A stretch of 64,000 nucleotides of DNA from positions 22,062,001-22,126,000 of the forward strand of contig JAEOAD010000034.1 in NCBI GenBank assembly GCA_036365145.1, in the 5' to 3' direction. The first letter of the stretch is position 1. Every line of letters begins with the position of its first letter. The notes under the pieces were generated by a model, which saw only the letters and a program-made list of their open reading frames with translations, was not told where the DNA came from and made no database searches. A program made the position numbers and the translations under genes. Below, in pieces: positions 22,872-34,018 of the stretch. The DNA comes from Orientallactaga sibirica (taxonomy: Eukaryota; Chordata; Mammalia; Rodentia; Dipodidae).

Positions 22872-23124
22872 TTAAAACTAAACTGATTTTTTTATTTTTA
22901 TTTTACTTTATTTATTTATTAGAGACAGAGAGAGAGATACAGAAATAGGCAGGTAGAGAGAGAGAGAATGGGTGCACCAGGGCCTCCAGCCACTGCAAAC
23001 GAACTCCAGATGCATGTGCCCCCTTGTACATCTGGCTTACGTGGGACCTAGAGAATTGAGCCTCAAACCGGGGTCCTTAGGCTTCACAGGCAAGCATTTA
23101 AGCATTACGCCATCTCTCCAGCCC
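22872..23124 (-). mobile_element. DIP SINE with 15-bp target-site duplication
   Basis: Full-length reverse copy. GGCAAAAGCATTTTT is perfect at 22857-22871 and 23125-23139. Confidence 0.95.
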
Positions 23125-23139
23125 GGCAAAAGCATTTTT

Positions 23140-24600
23140 ACCCTACACAGGTACACCCACAATCCAATGAACCTCTTTATCCTGGTTTTTGCCAGTACAA
23201 AGGTTGGGTTTTGCTACATTCTATGAAGACTGCCTTCAAGGCTTGGTTCCCATTTGCTCAGGCTATGGGGCTACCTCCTTCTCTGTTTTCTTAAAGCATT
23301 TATGGCTTGGGCCATTCAAACAGTATTGATCCAGCAGCTGGGATACTCAGTCATCTTTTTATGACCTGTCTTCCCAGCTGGACCGTTCATCTTCCCCGAC
23401 AGGGGCTGTGCCTCTGCCTTCCCCTGTGCCCACAGAGCCCAGCACACAGAGCATCCTTGAGGGGCCGATGATTTAGGAAGCCTAAGTCTGGGTGAGAGAG
23501 GAGCCCATGTCCTGTCAGTGCTGTGCACCCAGCTGCATAGTGACCAGGGGATTGCTACAACATGACTTCATTCAGTTCCTCAACAGACAGGAGTCATGCT
23601 TTCCATGTCAGAGAGGAAGGAACGGGCATTAGGTCACTTTCCCCAAAGTCACATGGCTACTAACAGCACAGAGATTTAAAGCCACATATTCTTCCAAGAC
23701 AAATACCAAGCTTCTTCCCTTTCTAAAATCCCAAGCCTTGCTTCTCTTTCATGAACAGAGTTGATTTAATGAAATCATTCAATGAAAAAGAGTTCATAAA
23801 CATAAGGCGCTTAGAACTGTTGCTGACACAGATGAAGCACTGTGTAAGTAGTATCTCCCATTGTCTCCCCGGCCAACATCCTTACTGCAACTTCACCACC
23901 AGCACATTCATCATGTCAACCTATCATAACATTAACAGTTAGCAAATTTCCAGCCAAAGTAGAAGGTTATGGAAAATGCCCACATTTAACTCAAACTGGG
24001 AAATTGCAGAAAATCTGAAGACTTGACAGTTAGAGGAGACATTCAGTCTACTCATGGTATGGACTCCCTTGCACCAGGCAGCCAGTGATTTCTCCAGGCG
24101 AGGCCTGCAGCTCTCCTACCACAGGCTTTACTAGCAGATGTCTTCCGTGTACAAGGTACTGTCATGGAAGCATAGCGTTTTTGAACCAGAAAGCCTGTTG
24201 TACGCCTGAAAAGTAAAGTCCGGAAGATGCAACAATATCCAAGGCCACAGACATTTGAATGAAAGTTGTAAGCCCACCCTTGTGGATGCTCTCTCTCCTT
24301 GGTCAGGCTTATTGAGCCACTAGTTAATGGCTTAGTCCAGGGTTTAGACAAAATACAAGTCAGCAGGCACCTACTGCGGCTGAGTCAGAATTAGGAGGCA
24401 GCTCTGGGGCTAGACTGCCATTTAACTCTCCACCAGAGTTGTTTAACAAGAATCTCCTGGAGAACTGTGTGCCTCAGGTGCCACATCCACTGCCACCTTA
24501 CTCTAGTTTTAACCTGGCACCACCACGACAGTCTTACCAACTCCCATATCCTTTGACTCCATAACTCCACCTTGGGGAACAGAGTCTATGAATACTGTAC
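23140..24600. other. Mostly non-repeat DNA
   Basis: GACAGGGGCTGTGCCTCTGCC...CCCAGCACACAGAGC (23398-23455) resembles an L2 tail. GGTCACTTTCCCCAAAGTCACATGGC (23632-23657) is antisense MIR-like. Otherwise nothing is recognised. Confidence 0.4.
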
Positions 24601-24769
24601 AAAAGAAGGAAAAGGTTTCATGCACAAAGATGCCCGCTATATCATTACAGTATCAATTTGGGATTGACACACCACACAACAACAATGTAAGCAAATCCCC
24701 TGGAGGATGCTCAGGAATGGTGGAATGTGAAACAAACATACGAAACTGAAATGACAAAACCCAATTAAC

Positions 24770-25165
24770 AAGGCAGTGTGTAGTGCTGGATGACCAGAGC
24801 CCAGGTGAGCTTTTCCCTCCCCCACGTAGGTACCTAGCTCCCCACTTGCTGGGACTAGAAATTAGCCACACTATGCGCTGAACAATCCCTGTCCTAACCT
24901 CTACCCCTCAGTCACTGCTGCCTTCACCACCAAAAGACACCTTGGAGCTGATCTCACTCTGCAGCCCTGGGCAGTGTGCAGTCCTGGGCAACCAAGGCCT
25001 AGCTGCTTCCCTTCAACTCCACACAGATACCTGGTCTTCCACTTACTGGGATTAGATATTGGCCTATTGTATAGCAAAATCCCTCCATGTTGAAAGGCTT
25101 AAACAACTTTGATAGTTTTTATCAAAATTATCTGGGACACCTCATGAGATAGAGCACAGGGAGGT
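24770..25165 (+). repeat. L1 5' UTR, tandem 198-bp monomers (two copies)
   Basis: GGCAGTGTG recurs at 24772 and 24970. TACCTAGCTCCCCACTTGCTGGGACTAG recurs as TACCTGGTCTTCCACTTACTGGGATTAG 198 bp later, followed in both by ATCCCT. Two diverged units of about 198 bp lie directly upstream of a second tandem array and L1 ORF1, the layout of monomer-type promoters in mouse L1. Assignment as promoter is inference. Confidence 0.6.
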
Positions 25166-25283
25166 CATCAGACCCCCACCTGTGATCTCAGATGCCCCCT
25201 GTGCCAGCTGTATACAATAAGCATGAGGTCCCTTGACTTCGGGGGAGACAGAGTCTACAGAGGGTAAAAGATCAAGGAAGTAT

Positions 25284-25775
25284 GAGCTCCATCAAGGTGG
25301 TTTCTTTGGAGTCTCCATCCTCTGTAAATAAACCCTTGCCCTGAGACTGGGGGAAGAGCATTCTCAGGGGTAATCCTGATACAGAGAACTCCACCGAGGT
25401 GATTTTTTTTGAAGTCCCCATGTTCTGTAAGTGAACCCTCATCCCAAGACTGAGGGGGAGCACTCATGGGGGGTTAATCCCAATATAGTGAGCTCCACTG
25501 AAGTGCTATTTTGGGGTCTCGTGCTCTGTAAATAAGCCCTCATCCTGAGGCTGAGGGAGGAGCATCCATAGGGATAATCCCAACATAGTGAGATCCACTG
25601 AAGCGCTGCTCTGTGGCTCCACACTCATGGACAGGAACAGGCCACAGGGAAGTTATCATTTAGGGTAGGATGAGACTTCTTGGTGGTGCTGCTGTTCTGG
25701 GGTCTCAATGCTCTGTAAGTAAACCTTCATACTGAGACCAAGGGAAGAGAATTGAAGGAGTAATCTGAACAAGAA
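25284..25775 (+). repeat. L1 5' UTR, second tandem array (~100-106 bp units)
   Basis: Units begin with GAGCTCCA-type sequence at 25284, 25384, 25490 and 25590. Each contains TGCTCTGTAARTAARCCCTCAT and CTGAGRCTGAGGG...GGTAATCC. A fifth, offset unit runs from about 25681. The shadow frames on the minus strand here repeat in step with the units. It leads directly into L1 ORF1. Confidence 0.7.
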
Positions 25776-26515
25776 TGAAATAACTCACTTTAAAGACTCA
25801 AAAGAAAGCCTCACCAACAGAATAGATTAAGTGGAAGACAGACTTATCAGAGCTCGAGGGCAAGACAGAAAAAATAGACTAGGAGTCCAAAATCAGTAAC
25901 AAGTACAAAAACCCATGCAAATAGAACATGAGTGAAATGTAGGACACCTTAAAAAGACCAAACATTTGGATCATGGGTATAAAAGAAGGGGAAGTACTAT
26001 GCAAGGGCAGAGAAAATGTCTTCAATAAAATTATTTAAAAATTTTTTTTCTAATCTTGCAAAAAGAGGCCCATCCAAGTACAAGAGGCACACAGAACACT
26101 AAACAGGCAAAACCAGAGAAGAAATTTCCCATGTCACATTATAATTAAAACACTAAACAGAAAACAAAGAATGAGGTTCTCAAGCTGCAAGAGAAAAACA
26201 GTTGGTTATTTACAAAGGTAAGCCCATAAGAATTACTTACCTCTAATTTTTTAATGGAAACTCTAAATCCAGAAGGGTTTCAAACAGAGTATTTCAAATT
26301 TTAAAAGACCATGGCTGCCAACCCAAATTATTATACCCAGCAAAATTATCCCTCCCAATAGAAGATGAAAGAAAAACTTTCCATGATAAAAGCCAGCTTT
26401 ATGAATATATGAGCACCAAGCCAGTCCTACTGTCTGTTGCAGGAATACTCCATACTGAAGAGATGAACAAATATCCTCAAGAGGCTACAGAGGAGGGGGA
26501 AAAAAGCAATAGTTA
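25776..26515 (+). pseudogene. LINE-1 ORF1 remnant (L1 nucleic-acid-binding protein)
   Basis: L1 ORF1p is the trimeric RNA-binding and chaperone protein of the L1 ribonucleoprotein. Translated with frame changes, the stretch gives KESLTNRID and VEDRL from the end of the coiled coil near 25790-25850. The C-terminal domain gives YKGKPIRIT near 26210 and GCQPKLLYPAKLS near 26310-26350, the hallmark of the family, then FHDKSQLYEYMSTKPVL. The N-terminal third expected before the coiled-coil end is absent, so the 5' UTR array joins directly to mid-ORF1. Stops (for example after SHVTL) and frameshifts show it is dead. Confidence 0.85.
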
Positions 26516-27833
26516 AACCTAGAATAGATAGGAAAGCATAGGAAGATCAAGAAAATACCATACTGCATAAAGTTTTCAACTTGACAGAAATAATTCACAC
26601 CTCTCTATTGTAACTCTAAATATCAATGGGCTGACCCCCTCCCCAATCAAAAGACACAAGGTAATAAGCTGGGTCAAGAAATTGGAACAACCCATTGGCT
26701 ATCTACCATAAACCCATCTTACCATTAAGACAGATACTATCAACATATTCCACACAAATGACAAAGGAAATAAGCAAGTATGGCTAAATTACTATCTAAA
26801 AAAAATAGACTTTAAACAAAAGTAATCAAGAGATAAAGATGGTTACTTTATACTCATTAAGAGAACAATTCAACAGAAGATATGACAAACATAAACATAT
26901 GTGCATTAAACACAGGTACACTAAATTTTACAAAACAAAATTTACTAGACGTCAAATCAGAAATAAATCCCAATATAATAACAGTAGGAGATTTTTATAT
27001 CCCACTATTCTCAATAGACAGGTTATCTAAACAAAAAATAAAACAGAGAAATAATGTTGCTAAACAACACTACAGATCAAATGGACTTAACAGACATCCA
27101 TAGACCATTCCATCCTAAGTCTACAGAATATATACTCTTCTCAGTAGTTTATGGAACTTTCTCTAAAATAGATTAGGACATAAAATAAGTCTCTACAAGT
27201 TCAGAAAAATAGATATAACTTCCTTTATCATACCAGACCATATAGCAATAAAGCTAGAAACCATCCAGAGAGACAATAACAAAAAAAAACCAATTCCTGA
27301 AAACTCACCACCTCACTATTAAACAATAAATGAGTTGTTGAAGAAATCCAAAAGGAAATAAAAAAATTTCTAAAACTAAATGACAATGAAAACACAACAT
27401 ACCAAAACTTACGGGATAAAATGAAGGCAGTTCTAAGAAGAAGGTTTATAGCTTTAAATGCCTACATTAAAAAAATAGAGAGATCTCAAATAAATAACTT
27501 AGCTATTCACCTGAACACTTTGGAAAAACAAGATCAAAGCCCAAAAGTACCAGATGGAAAGAAATAATCAAGATCAAAGCAGAAATAAATGAAATAGAAA
27601 AACAAAGAGCTGGTTCTTAAAAAAACAAAAAACAAACAAACAAACACACAAAAAACCAAGATTGATAAACCCCTAGCCAAATTAACTAAAAGAAAAAAGA
27701 GAGCAAATGCAAATTAACAATATTAGATTAGAGATGAAAGGGAACTATTATAACAGATACTAGTGAAATTGGGAGAATCAGAAGGACTTATTTCAAAAAC
27801 TTATATTCCACAAAATTGAAAAATGTGGAAGAA

Positions 27834-28085
27834 GCTAGACTTGGTGGGGTATGCCTTTAATCCTACTATTCAAAAGGCTGAGGTAGGAGAACTATTGAGT
27901 TTGAGGCCAGCTTTGGGTTACAGAGTGAGTTCTAGGTCTGCCTAGGTTAAAGGGAGACCTTGCTTTAGAAAAGAAAGAAAAGAAAAAAAGGAAAGGAAAG
28001 GAAAGGAAAGGAAAGGAAAGGAAAGGGAAAGGAAAAGGAAAAGGGAAAGGAAAAGGAAAGGGAAAAGAAAAAGAAAAAGAACAAG
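27834..28085 (+). mobile_element. B1 SINE inside L1 ORF2, with (GGAAA)n tail
   Basis: GCTAGACTTGGTGGGGTATGCC...GGGAGACCTTGC is a diverged B1. Its A-tail has become (GGAAA)n from about 27970. The target-site duplication is AAAATGTGGAAGAA (27820-27833) / AAAATCTGGAAGAA (28086-28099). Confidence 0.9.
27970..28085. repeat. (GGAAA)n pentanucleotide repeat
   Basis: Purine-only run of GGAAA and variants grown from the B1 tail, polypyrimidine on the other strand. Confidence 0.95.
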
Positions 28086-28405
28086 AAAATCTGGAAGAAA
28101 TGGATGAAATTCTTGACTCATACCACCTACCAAAATTAAGTCCAGAAGAGATAAATCACCTGAATGGATCTTTAACATCAATTGCGAGTGAAAAAATTAG
28201 CCTCCCAACAAAAACAAGTCCAGGCCTTGATGGATTCTCTGCTAAATTCTACCAAACCTTAATTAAAGAACTTAAAACCACTTTTTCTCAAGTTATTTCA
28301 CACATCTAAAAAAGAAAGAATGATCCTTAATTCCTTCTATGAAGTTAGCATTACATTAATACCAAAACTAGATAGAAACACAACAAGAAAAAAATATAGA
28401 CCAGG

Positions 28406-28624
28406 GCCTTGGAGAGATGGCTTAGTGGTTAAGCACTTGCCTGTGAAGCCTAAGGACCCTGGTTCAAGGCTCTATTCCCCAGCACCCATGTAAGCCAGAT
28501 GCACAAGGTGGTGCATGCATATGGAGTTAGTTTGCAATGGCTGGAGGCCCTGGCATGCCATTCATTCTATCTGCCTTTTACTCTCTGCCTGTCACTCTCA
28601 AATAAGTAAATGAAAAAATAAACA
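28406..28624 (+). mobile_element. DIP SINE inside L1 ORF2
   Basis: GGGCCTTGGAGAGATGGCTTAG through AAATAAGTAAATG. The duplication is AAAAAATATAGACCA before and AAAAAATTATAGACCA after. The L1 frame (...[12 protein letters not shown]) resumes after the insert. Confidence 0.92.
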
Positions 28625-28867
28625 AAAAAATTATAGACCAATATACCTGATGAACTTAGACACAAAAATTCTCAATAATAATCTTGCAAATCAAATTCAA
28701 GAATATAACAAAAACATCATCTACCTCGATCAAGTGGGTTTCATTCCAGGGGTGCAGGGATAATTCAACACATAGACTTAAAGACAGAAATTGCTTATCA
28801 TTTTAATAGATTCTGAAAAGGTCTTTGACAAAATATGGTATCCCTTCATGATTTAAACACTGGGGAG

Positions 28868-28942
28868 GGGCTGGAGAGATGGCTAAGCAGTTAAGGCACT
28901 TCCTTGTGCAGCCTAAGGACCCAGGTTTGATTACCCAGTACT
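28868..28942 (+). mobile_element. DIP SINE head only, inside L1 ORF2
   Basis: GGGCTGGAGAGATGGCTAAGCAGTTAAGGC to GATTACCCAGTACT. The body and tail are missing and L1 ORF2 sequence resumes at once, downstream of an L1 gap. A later deletion must have removed the DIP 3' half with part of ORF2. Confidence 0.85.
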
Positions 28943-29532
28943 TGAAGTCTTAGCTCAACCAATAAGACACAAGAAATAAAAGGGATACAAACTGGAAAGG
29001 AAGAAGTTAAACTAGTCCTATCCAGAGACAACGTGATTCTATTCATAAGTGACCACCACCAAAAAACTCTCAAAGGAGATACATTCTTTCAGCAAAGTGG
29101 CAGGATATAAAATCAACACAAAAAATGAGTAGCCTACATATATACCAATGACAAACATATGGAGGAAAAGCAGGGAAACAGTCCTGTTAATAATAGCCAA
29201 AGAAAATTAAATATCTTGGAATATTCCCTGATGAAGGAAGTGAAAGACCTATGCAATGAAAACACTGAAGAATGAAACTGAGGAAGATAAAAGATGGAAG
29301 GACCTCCTATACTCATGGATCAGAGGATTAATATCGTGAAAATGATCACCCTACCAACAGTAATACACAGATTCAATGCAATCCCAATCAAAATCCCAGC
29401 ATCATTCATCACAGAGTTAGAAAAAAAATCTCAAAAGGCATATGGAATCACAAAAGGCCTTAGATAGCCAAAAATAACCTCAGCAAAAGGAATACTGCTA
29501 GTGCTATCACCTTACCTGACTTAAAGATAGAC

Positions 29533-29758
29533 ATCTTCAGAAAAGGGGCAGGGAGGAGGGAAAGGATGGTACCAACATGTGTTGTTTACATACTAAATAT
29601 GTCCATATCTAATAAAAACAATAAAAGTAAATAAACACAAATGAAAACAAATCCTGTTCACTCAGGCTATATGCTGGCCACAGGCATTTACACAAGATTT
29701 ATCAGTGGAAAGTTTTGTTCCTTTGGAAATAAAAAAAATATTTTTATCAAAACAAAAA
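29533..29758 (+). mobile_element. 5'-truncated L1 3' end plus extra 3' sequence, inserted in ORF2
   Basis: GGGAAAGGATGGTACCAACATGTGTTG...GTCCATATCTAATAAAAAC equals the L1 3' terminus seen at 46870-46935. About 120 bp of unrelated sequence (29640-29757) follows and ends A-rich. The whole is bounded by the 11-bp duplication TAAAGATAGAC (29522-29532 and 29759-29769), and ORF2 reading continues after it. The extra segment is a candidate 3' transduction. Confidence 0.75.
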
Positions 29759-30950
29759 TAAAGATAGACTACAAAGCCATAGTAACAAAAAGAGCAGGGT
29801 ACTGGCACAAACACAGACACATAGATAAATGTAAATAGAACAGAAGATCCAGGTATAAGTTCTAGTAACTACAGCTACCTGATTTACAAAGAAACCAAAA
29901 ATGTTCACTGGAGAAAAGCAGGCATGTTCAACAAATGGTGCTGGAGAAATTGGATAACCATGTGTAGAAAATGATTCTAACCCTCTTCTATCAACCTGCA
30001 CAAAATCAACTCCAAATGGATCAAGAACCTTAATATAAGACCTGAAATTCTAAAACGACTAGAAGAAAAAATAGGGAGAACACTCCATGATACAGGCATG
30101 GGGAAAGATCTTCTGAATAATACCCCAGCAGCCCAGGGAATCAGATAAGCACTCAACCACTGGGATCGCAAGAAACTAAAAGGCACAGAGAAGCAGAGTC
30201 AATAGACAATGTACAGAATGGGCGAAAATCTTTGCTAGCTATCTATACAACAGAGGCTTAATAGCTAGAATATACACAGAACTCAAAAAACTAAACAATA
30301 AAAATCAATCAATCCACTCAAAAAATGGGGCCGGAAACTGAACATAAAGTTCTCAAAGGAAGAAATACAAATGGCCAATAAACACCAAAAAATGATGTTC
30401 AACATCTTTAGCCATCAAGAAAATAAAAATGAAAACAATTTTGAGATTCCATCTCATTCCAGTCAGAATAGCAATCATTAAAAAAAAAAAATCAAATGAC
30501 AACAAATACTTGTCAGGATGTGGGGAAATATGAAACTCATCCACCTTTGGTGGGAGCCCAATTCATACAGCCACTATGTAAATCAGTATGGAGGCTCCTC
30601 AAAAACCTAAAAATAGATCTACCATTTTATCCAGCTAAACCACTCCTGAGCCTACACCCTAAAAACTACTCTTCTACTCTTTACTTGCTTATCGCTGCTC
30701 TGTTCACAATAGCTGGGAATTGAAATCAGCCCAGATGCCCATCAACTGATGAATGGATAATGGAGATGTGGTGCATGAACACAATGGAATTCTACTTAGC
30801 AGTAAGGAAAAATCAAATAATTAAATTTGCAAGACAATAGATGGACTTGGAAACTATATCATACTAAATATATCATACTAAGCACGTTTACACAGGCTCT
30901 GAAAGACAAATACCATGTTTCTCTCTTATATGTGGTTCCTAATGTGGAAC

Positions 30951-32372
30951 AGTTTAATTGTAAGTTTTAATAAGCATCAGTAGTATTGGTAAGGAACTAG
31001 AATGAAACTAGGAAAAAGTGGAAGCAGTGAGGTGGGGGGGGTAGTTGACAGGCAAGTGGAGGAATAGGCTATAGGGGGTGAAAGGGTCTCTGGAAAGACA
31101 GGGGCAAGAGAAGGTTGCAAGAGGAGATACACACAAAACTGTCATTAGAAACTTTTCTCCTGGCTAGCTAATTAAAAGATATAACTCTTAATACAGGTAG
31201 ATGGATAGTGCAGGAAGAAGTACCCTGTGATGGGTGGAAAAAGCCTAACCCTAATATTATAGGCTCTGGCTGGTAAATCCCCATGCCAGAACTGAGTGTT
31301 CCCACAGAGATCTTTTGGTCATGGTGGCCCATGAGGCCAATGTAGGCCATTTCCAGAGCAATTGGTTACCCACCATAGCTAAATGGTAAGACCCTATTGC
31401 TAAAGACACCACAGGCTACAAGCACAGGATATCCAGAGATTGCGTTGGAACTGAGAAGGAAGCCAGCTCCTGGATGGCTAGCCCACATAGTGCTGGAAAG
31501 CACTATGCAAGTTGCTGGGGAGTAAAGGTCACCAACAGTCTGAACAATCAGGGGATAATGCAAGCTGCAAAACCAACCAGCCAGGCAAGATGTACACACC
31601 TGTGCAATAGTGGCACACAGGCTATGGGGCTAATCAACTGCTCTCTGATTGGATATGAGGCCTGCCTAGTAGAAAGGAATTCATATCTGGTACTGAGGAC
31701 CAAGTCAGAATCTTATGGAAAAGAAGTTCAGACTCTAGAGAGAGGCTCCCACTGTTCTATGGCTAAGAAGAAAGGGTATGTCCATCAAAAAGTCTCTTTG
31801 ATCCATTCTGCTTTCACTCTTGGTTAGAGAACCCACTTTGCAGCAGATGGCAGTGACTACTGGGAAGAACCAAGATCCATCAATATGACAAGAGATAGGT
31901 GATCGTCTAGCATGAGAGGAATCATTTCTATCATCTCTGCCAGGGTCCAGGAGATATTACAAACGGAAATGGGAATTTAAACATGAGTGATACTCTTATC
32001 AGTACCCTGACAACCTCCTTCAGGGAGATGATGGTAGACATGAAGGAGACTCAAAACTCATTAAAGCAGAAATTCAGAGGATACAGAGAGCTTAACACTA
32101 AAGGAGAATCATAACATGCCCTTCAAGGCTCGGGGAACACTGTGGAATGGGGGAGCTGTAAGAACCATAGGGTGGGAAGGAGTATCCCCCACTACACAGA
32201 GACTGACTGTTACATTCATAACCCCACAATGAATACCAATAACCCCAATGAGGAAGGCCCTCAGTGGAATAAGGGGAGGGTAGAGGGGATATAAAAGTAC
32301 AATCCAATGGGAATATGGCCAAGATACCATATGCACATACAGTAAAGCTCATAATAAATTTAAAAAGAAGTG
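30951..32372 (+). mobile_element. L1 3' UTR of the long element
   Basis: Follows ORF2 without a break. It includes GATGAATGGATAATGGAGATGTGGTGC-type sequence just upstream (30750), then about 1.4 kb of non-coding 3' UTR ending in CATATGCACATACAGTAAAGCTCATAATAAATTTAAAAAG. The segment 31440-31860 is repeated, diverged, in the second L1 at 32700-33140, which fixes its identity. Confidence 0.75.
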
Positions 32373-32404
32373 TGTGTGTGTGTGTGTGTGTATGGATGGA
32401 TGGA
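32372..32404. repeat. (GT)n followed by (ATGG)n
   Basis: About ten GT units then ATGG units at the end of the L1 3' UTR, immediately before a DIP. Confidence 0.9.
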
Positions 32405-32627
32405 TGGCTGGAGGGATGGCTTAGTGGTTAAGGCACTTGCCTGTGAAGCATAAGAATTCCTGTTCAAATCTCTAGGTCCCACGGAAACTAAGACACACAG
32501 TGACACAAGCACACAATGTTGTACATGCGCACAAGGGAGTGCACACATCTGGAGTTCATTTTCAGTGGCATATCCATATTCCCACCTCTCTCTCTGCCTC
32601 TTTCTTGCTCGCTCGTAAGTAAGTAAG

Positions 32628-32662
<35 letters not shown>

Positions 32663-32664
32663 AT
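32405..32664 (+). mobile_element. DIP SINE, long subtype, with (TAAA)n tail
   Basis: GGCTGGAGGGATGGCTTAGTGG head. The extra segment CACAATGTTGTACATGCGCACAAGGGAG places it in the long subtype. The tail is (GTAA)n(ATAA)n to 32664. Confidence 0.92.
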
Positions 32665-32689
32665 ACTATACATACATAGTCACTGAGAA

Positions 32690-33548
32690 ATCAAGTAGGG
32701 GCTGAGCTGGAAGCCTCCTCCTTGGCTGAACAGCTGTCAAGTGTTGGAATGTGTTATGCAGCCTGCTGGGGAAGAAAAGCCATCGATAGTCTTAACCAGC
32801 AGTGGACACTGTGAGCTACACAGCTGACCAGCAAGGCAAGAAGTGCCTTCCAGTGCAATAGTGGCATGACTGTTATGGAGTCAACCAACTGCTCTCTGAG
32901 TGAATTTGAGTCCCACTCCAAGGGATGAAATTAAATGCCTGATACTGAAAACCTAGTCCACAGGCTGAGGAGGCACAGGCCCTATGGGGGAAGCTACTAC
33001 TGTTGTTTGGCTAAATAGGTATGATGTATCCATTAGTTGCCCTTTAAATATTTATGTTTATACCCCTATGCTAATGCTGCTTTCACTTTTGGTCAGAGAA
33101 GCTTCCTTTTGCAGATGGCAGTGAGAACTGGAGACTCAAAACTTATCAAAGTGCTGAGAAGTGAGGGTTGAGTACTCAGCACTAAATGAAATATTTTTAT
33201 CACCCTCCATGGCTCAAGGAACATTATGGAACAGGAGGAGGAAAGAATCTAAGAGCCAAAGGATACAGAGGAGTGCTTTGGAATGCTGTCTTCTGGACAT
33301 GATGTGGCAGTTGTTATCATGACCTCACAGCAGCTGTCATTACTGCACAAGACCTGCACAATATTAGGCCCATCAACAGTTGCCAGGAATGATGGAGGGA
33401 AAAAAAAAACTATATCAAAACAGAGGAGTTGGGAAAAAAAGAAGTGGTTCAGTAGGAGATAGAAGTGAGGCAAAAGAAGGTAATAGGAGGGGATTATGAT
33501 CAAACTACATTATATACATGCATGAAAACTTAATAAAAGGGTTTTAAA
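32690..33548 (+). mobile_element. Second L1, 5'-truncated within the 3' UTR
   Basis: Parallel to the first element: CTGCTGGGGAAGAAAAGCC / TTGCTGGGGAGTAAAGGTC, GTGCAATAGTGGCA, CAACTGCTCTCTGA, CTGCTTTCACTYTTGG and GCAGATGGCAGTGA occur in the same order. It ends in AACTTAATAAAAGGGTTTTAAAAAC, a different terminus from the first, so it is a separate insertion or subfamily. Confidence 0.75.
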
Positions 33549-34017
33549 AACTATATCCATAATGTTACATGAAGTCTACATAAATAAATATGCCATGCAT
33601 AAGCACAGGATCCCAAAAGCACTTGTCCTAGGTGACTCAAAATGAAATAACTTGTCCCCTCCTGCCTGATTCGCTTTCTATCCCTATTACTCCTGAGGAG
33701 AACCACATTCTACTTTTCAATACCCACACTACATCTCCAAGGGTAGGTACTAGGACAAGGTGACTATGGATGTCTCATCTCGTCCCAGAATGAAGATCTG
33801 TAACTGTCAAAAATCTATCTTTCCTGAGGATGGACCCAGGTATACAACCATCCATGGGCAGGTCAACTCAGCTTGTGTGACTCCCAAGTGGAACTGGTAT
33901 TCAAGTTCCACTTGGCAGTCACACAAGCTGAGTTCTAGAACCGGGCTTCTCCTAAGGACTTCCTAAAGGACTAAATCTCTAAGACAACTGCTTCTATAAT
34001 GTAGTACCCCCTGAGGT
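33549..34017. other. Non-repeat DNA containing a hairpin
   Basis: Apart from the stem-loop at 33865-33934 nothing is recognised. Confidence 0.45.
33865..33934. repeat. Near-perfect 31-bp inverted repeat (stem-loop)
   Basis: The left arm 33865-33895 (starting AACTCAGCTTGTGTGACT) is the reverse complement of the right arm 33904-33934 at 30 of 31 positions. The loop is the eight bases GGTATTCA. The only mismatch is C33883 against C33916. It is not inside any recognised repeat. Size and shape (70 nt) resemble a small-RNA precursor or a snap-back duplication; nothing in the sequence decides between them. Confidence 0.9.
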
Positions 34018-34018
34018 T

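Larger units (their letters stand above)
26575..30950 (+). pseudogene. LINE-1 ORF2 remnant (endonuclease / reverse transcriptase)
   Basis: ORF2p normally supplies endonuclease and reverse transcriptase for target-primed retrotransposition. Readable parts in order: the endonuclease start TLNINGLT at 26611; the linker KAVLRRRFIALNAYIKKIERSQ near 27427-27485; the RT segment LPTKTSPGLDGFSAKFYQT at 28201-28258; KEEVKLVLSRDNVILF near 28996-29045; [18 protein letters not shown] near 29774-29827; and FHLIPVRIAI near 30445. The catalytic FADD box reads S-R-D-N at 29020-29031, so both key aspartates of the box are not preserved. Many stops, a B1 (27834), two DIPs (28406, 28868) and an L1 tail (29533) interrupt it. 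Inactive. Confidence 0.9.

Noticed and set aside
28100..28309. 69-aa frame that resembles reverse transcriptase
   Set aside because: Real homology, but to L1 ORF2; it is one fragment of the decayed element, not a separate gene.
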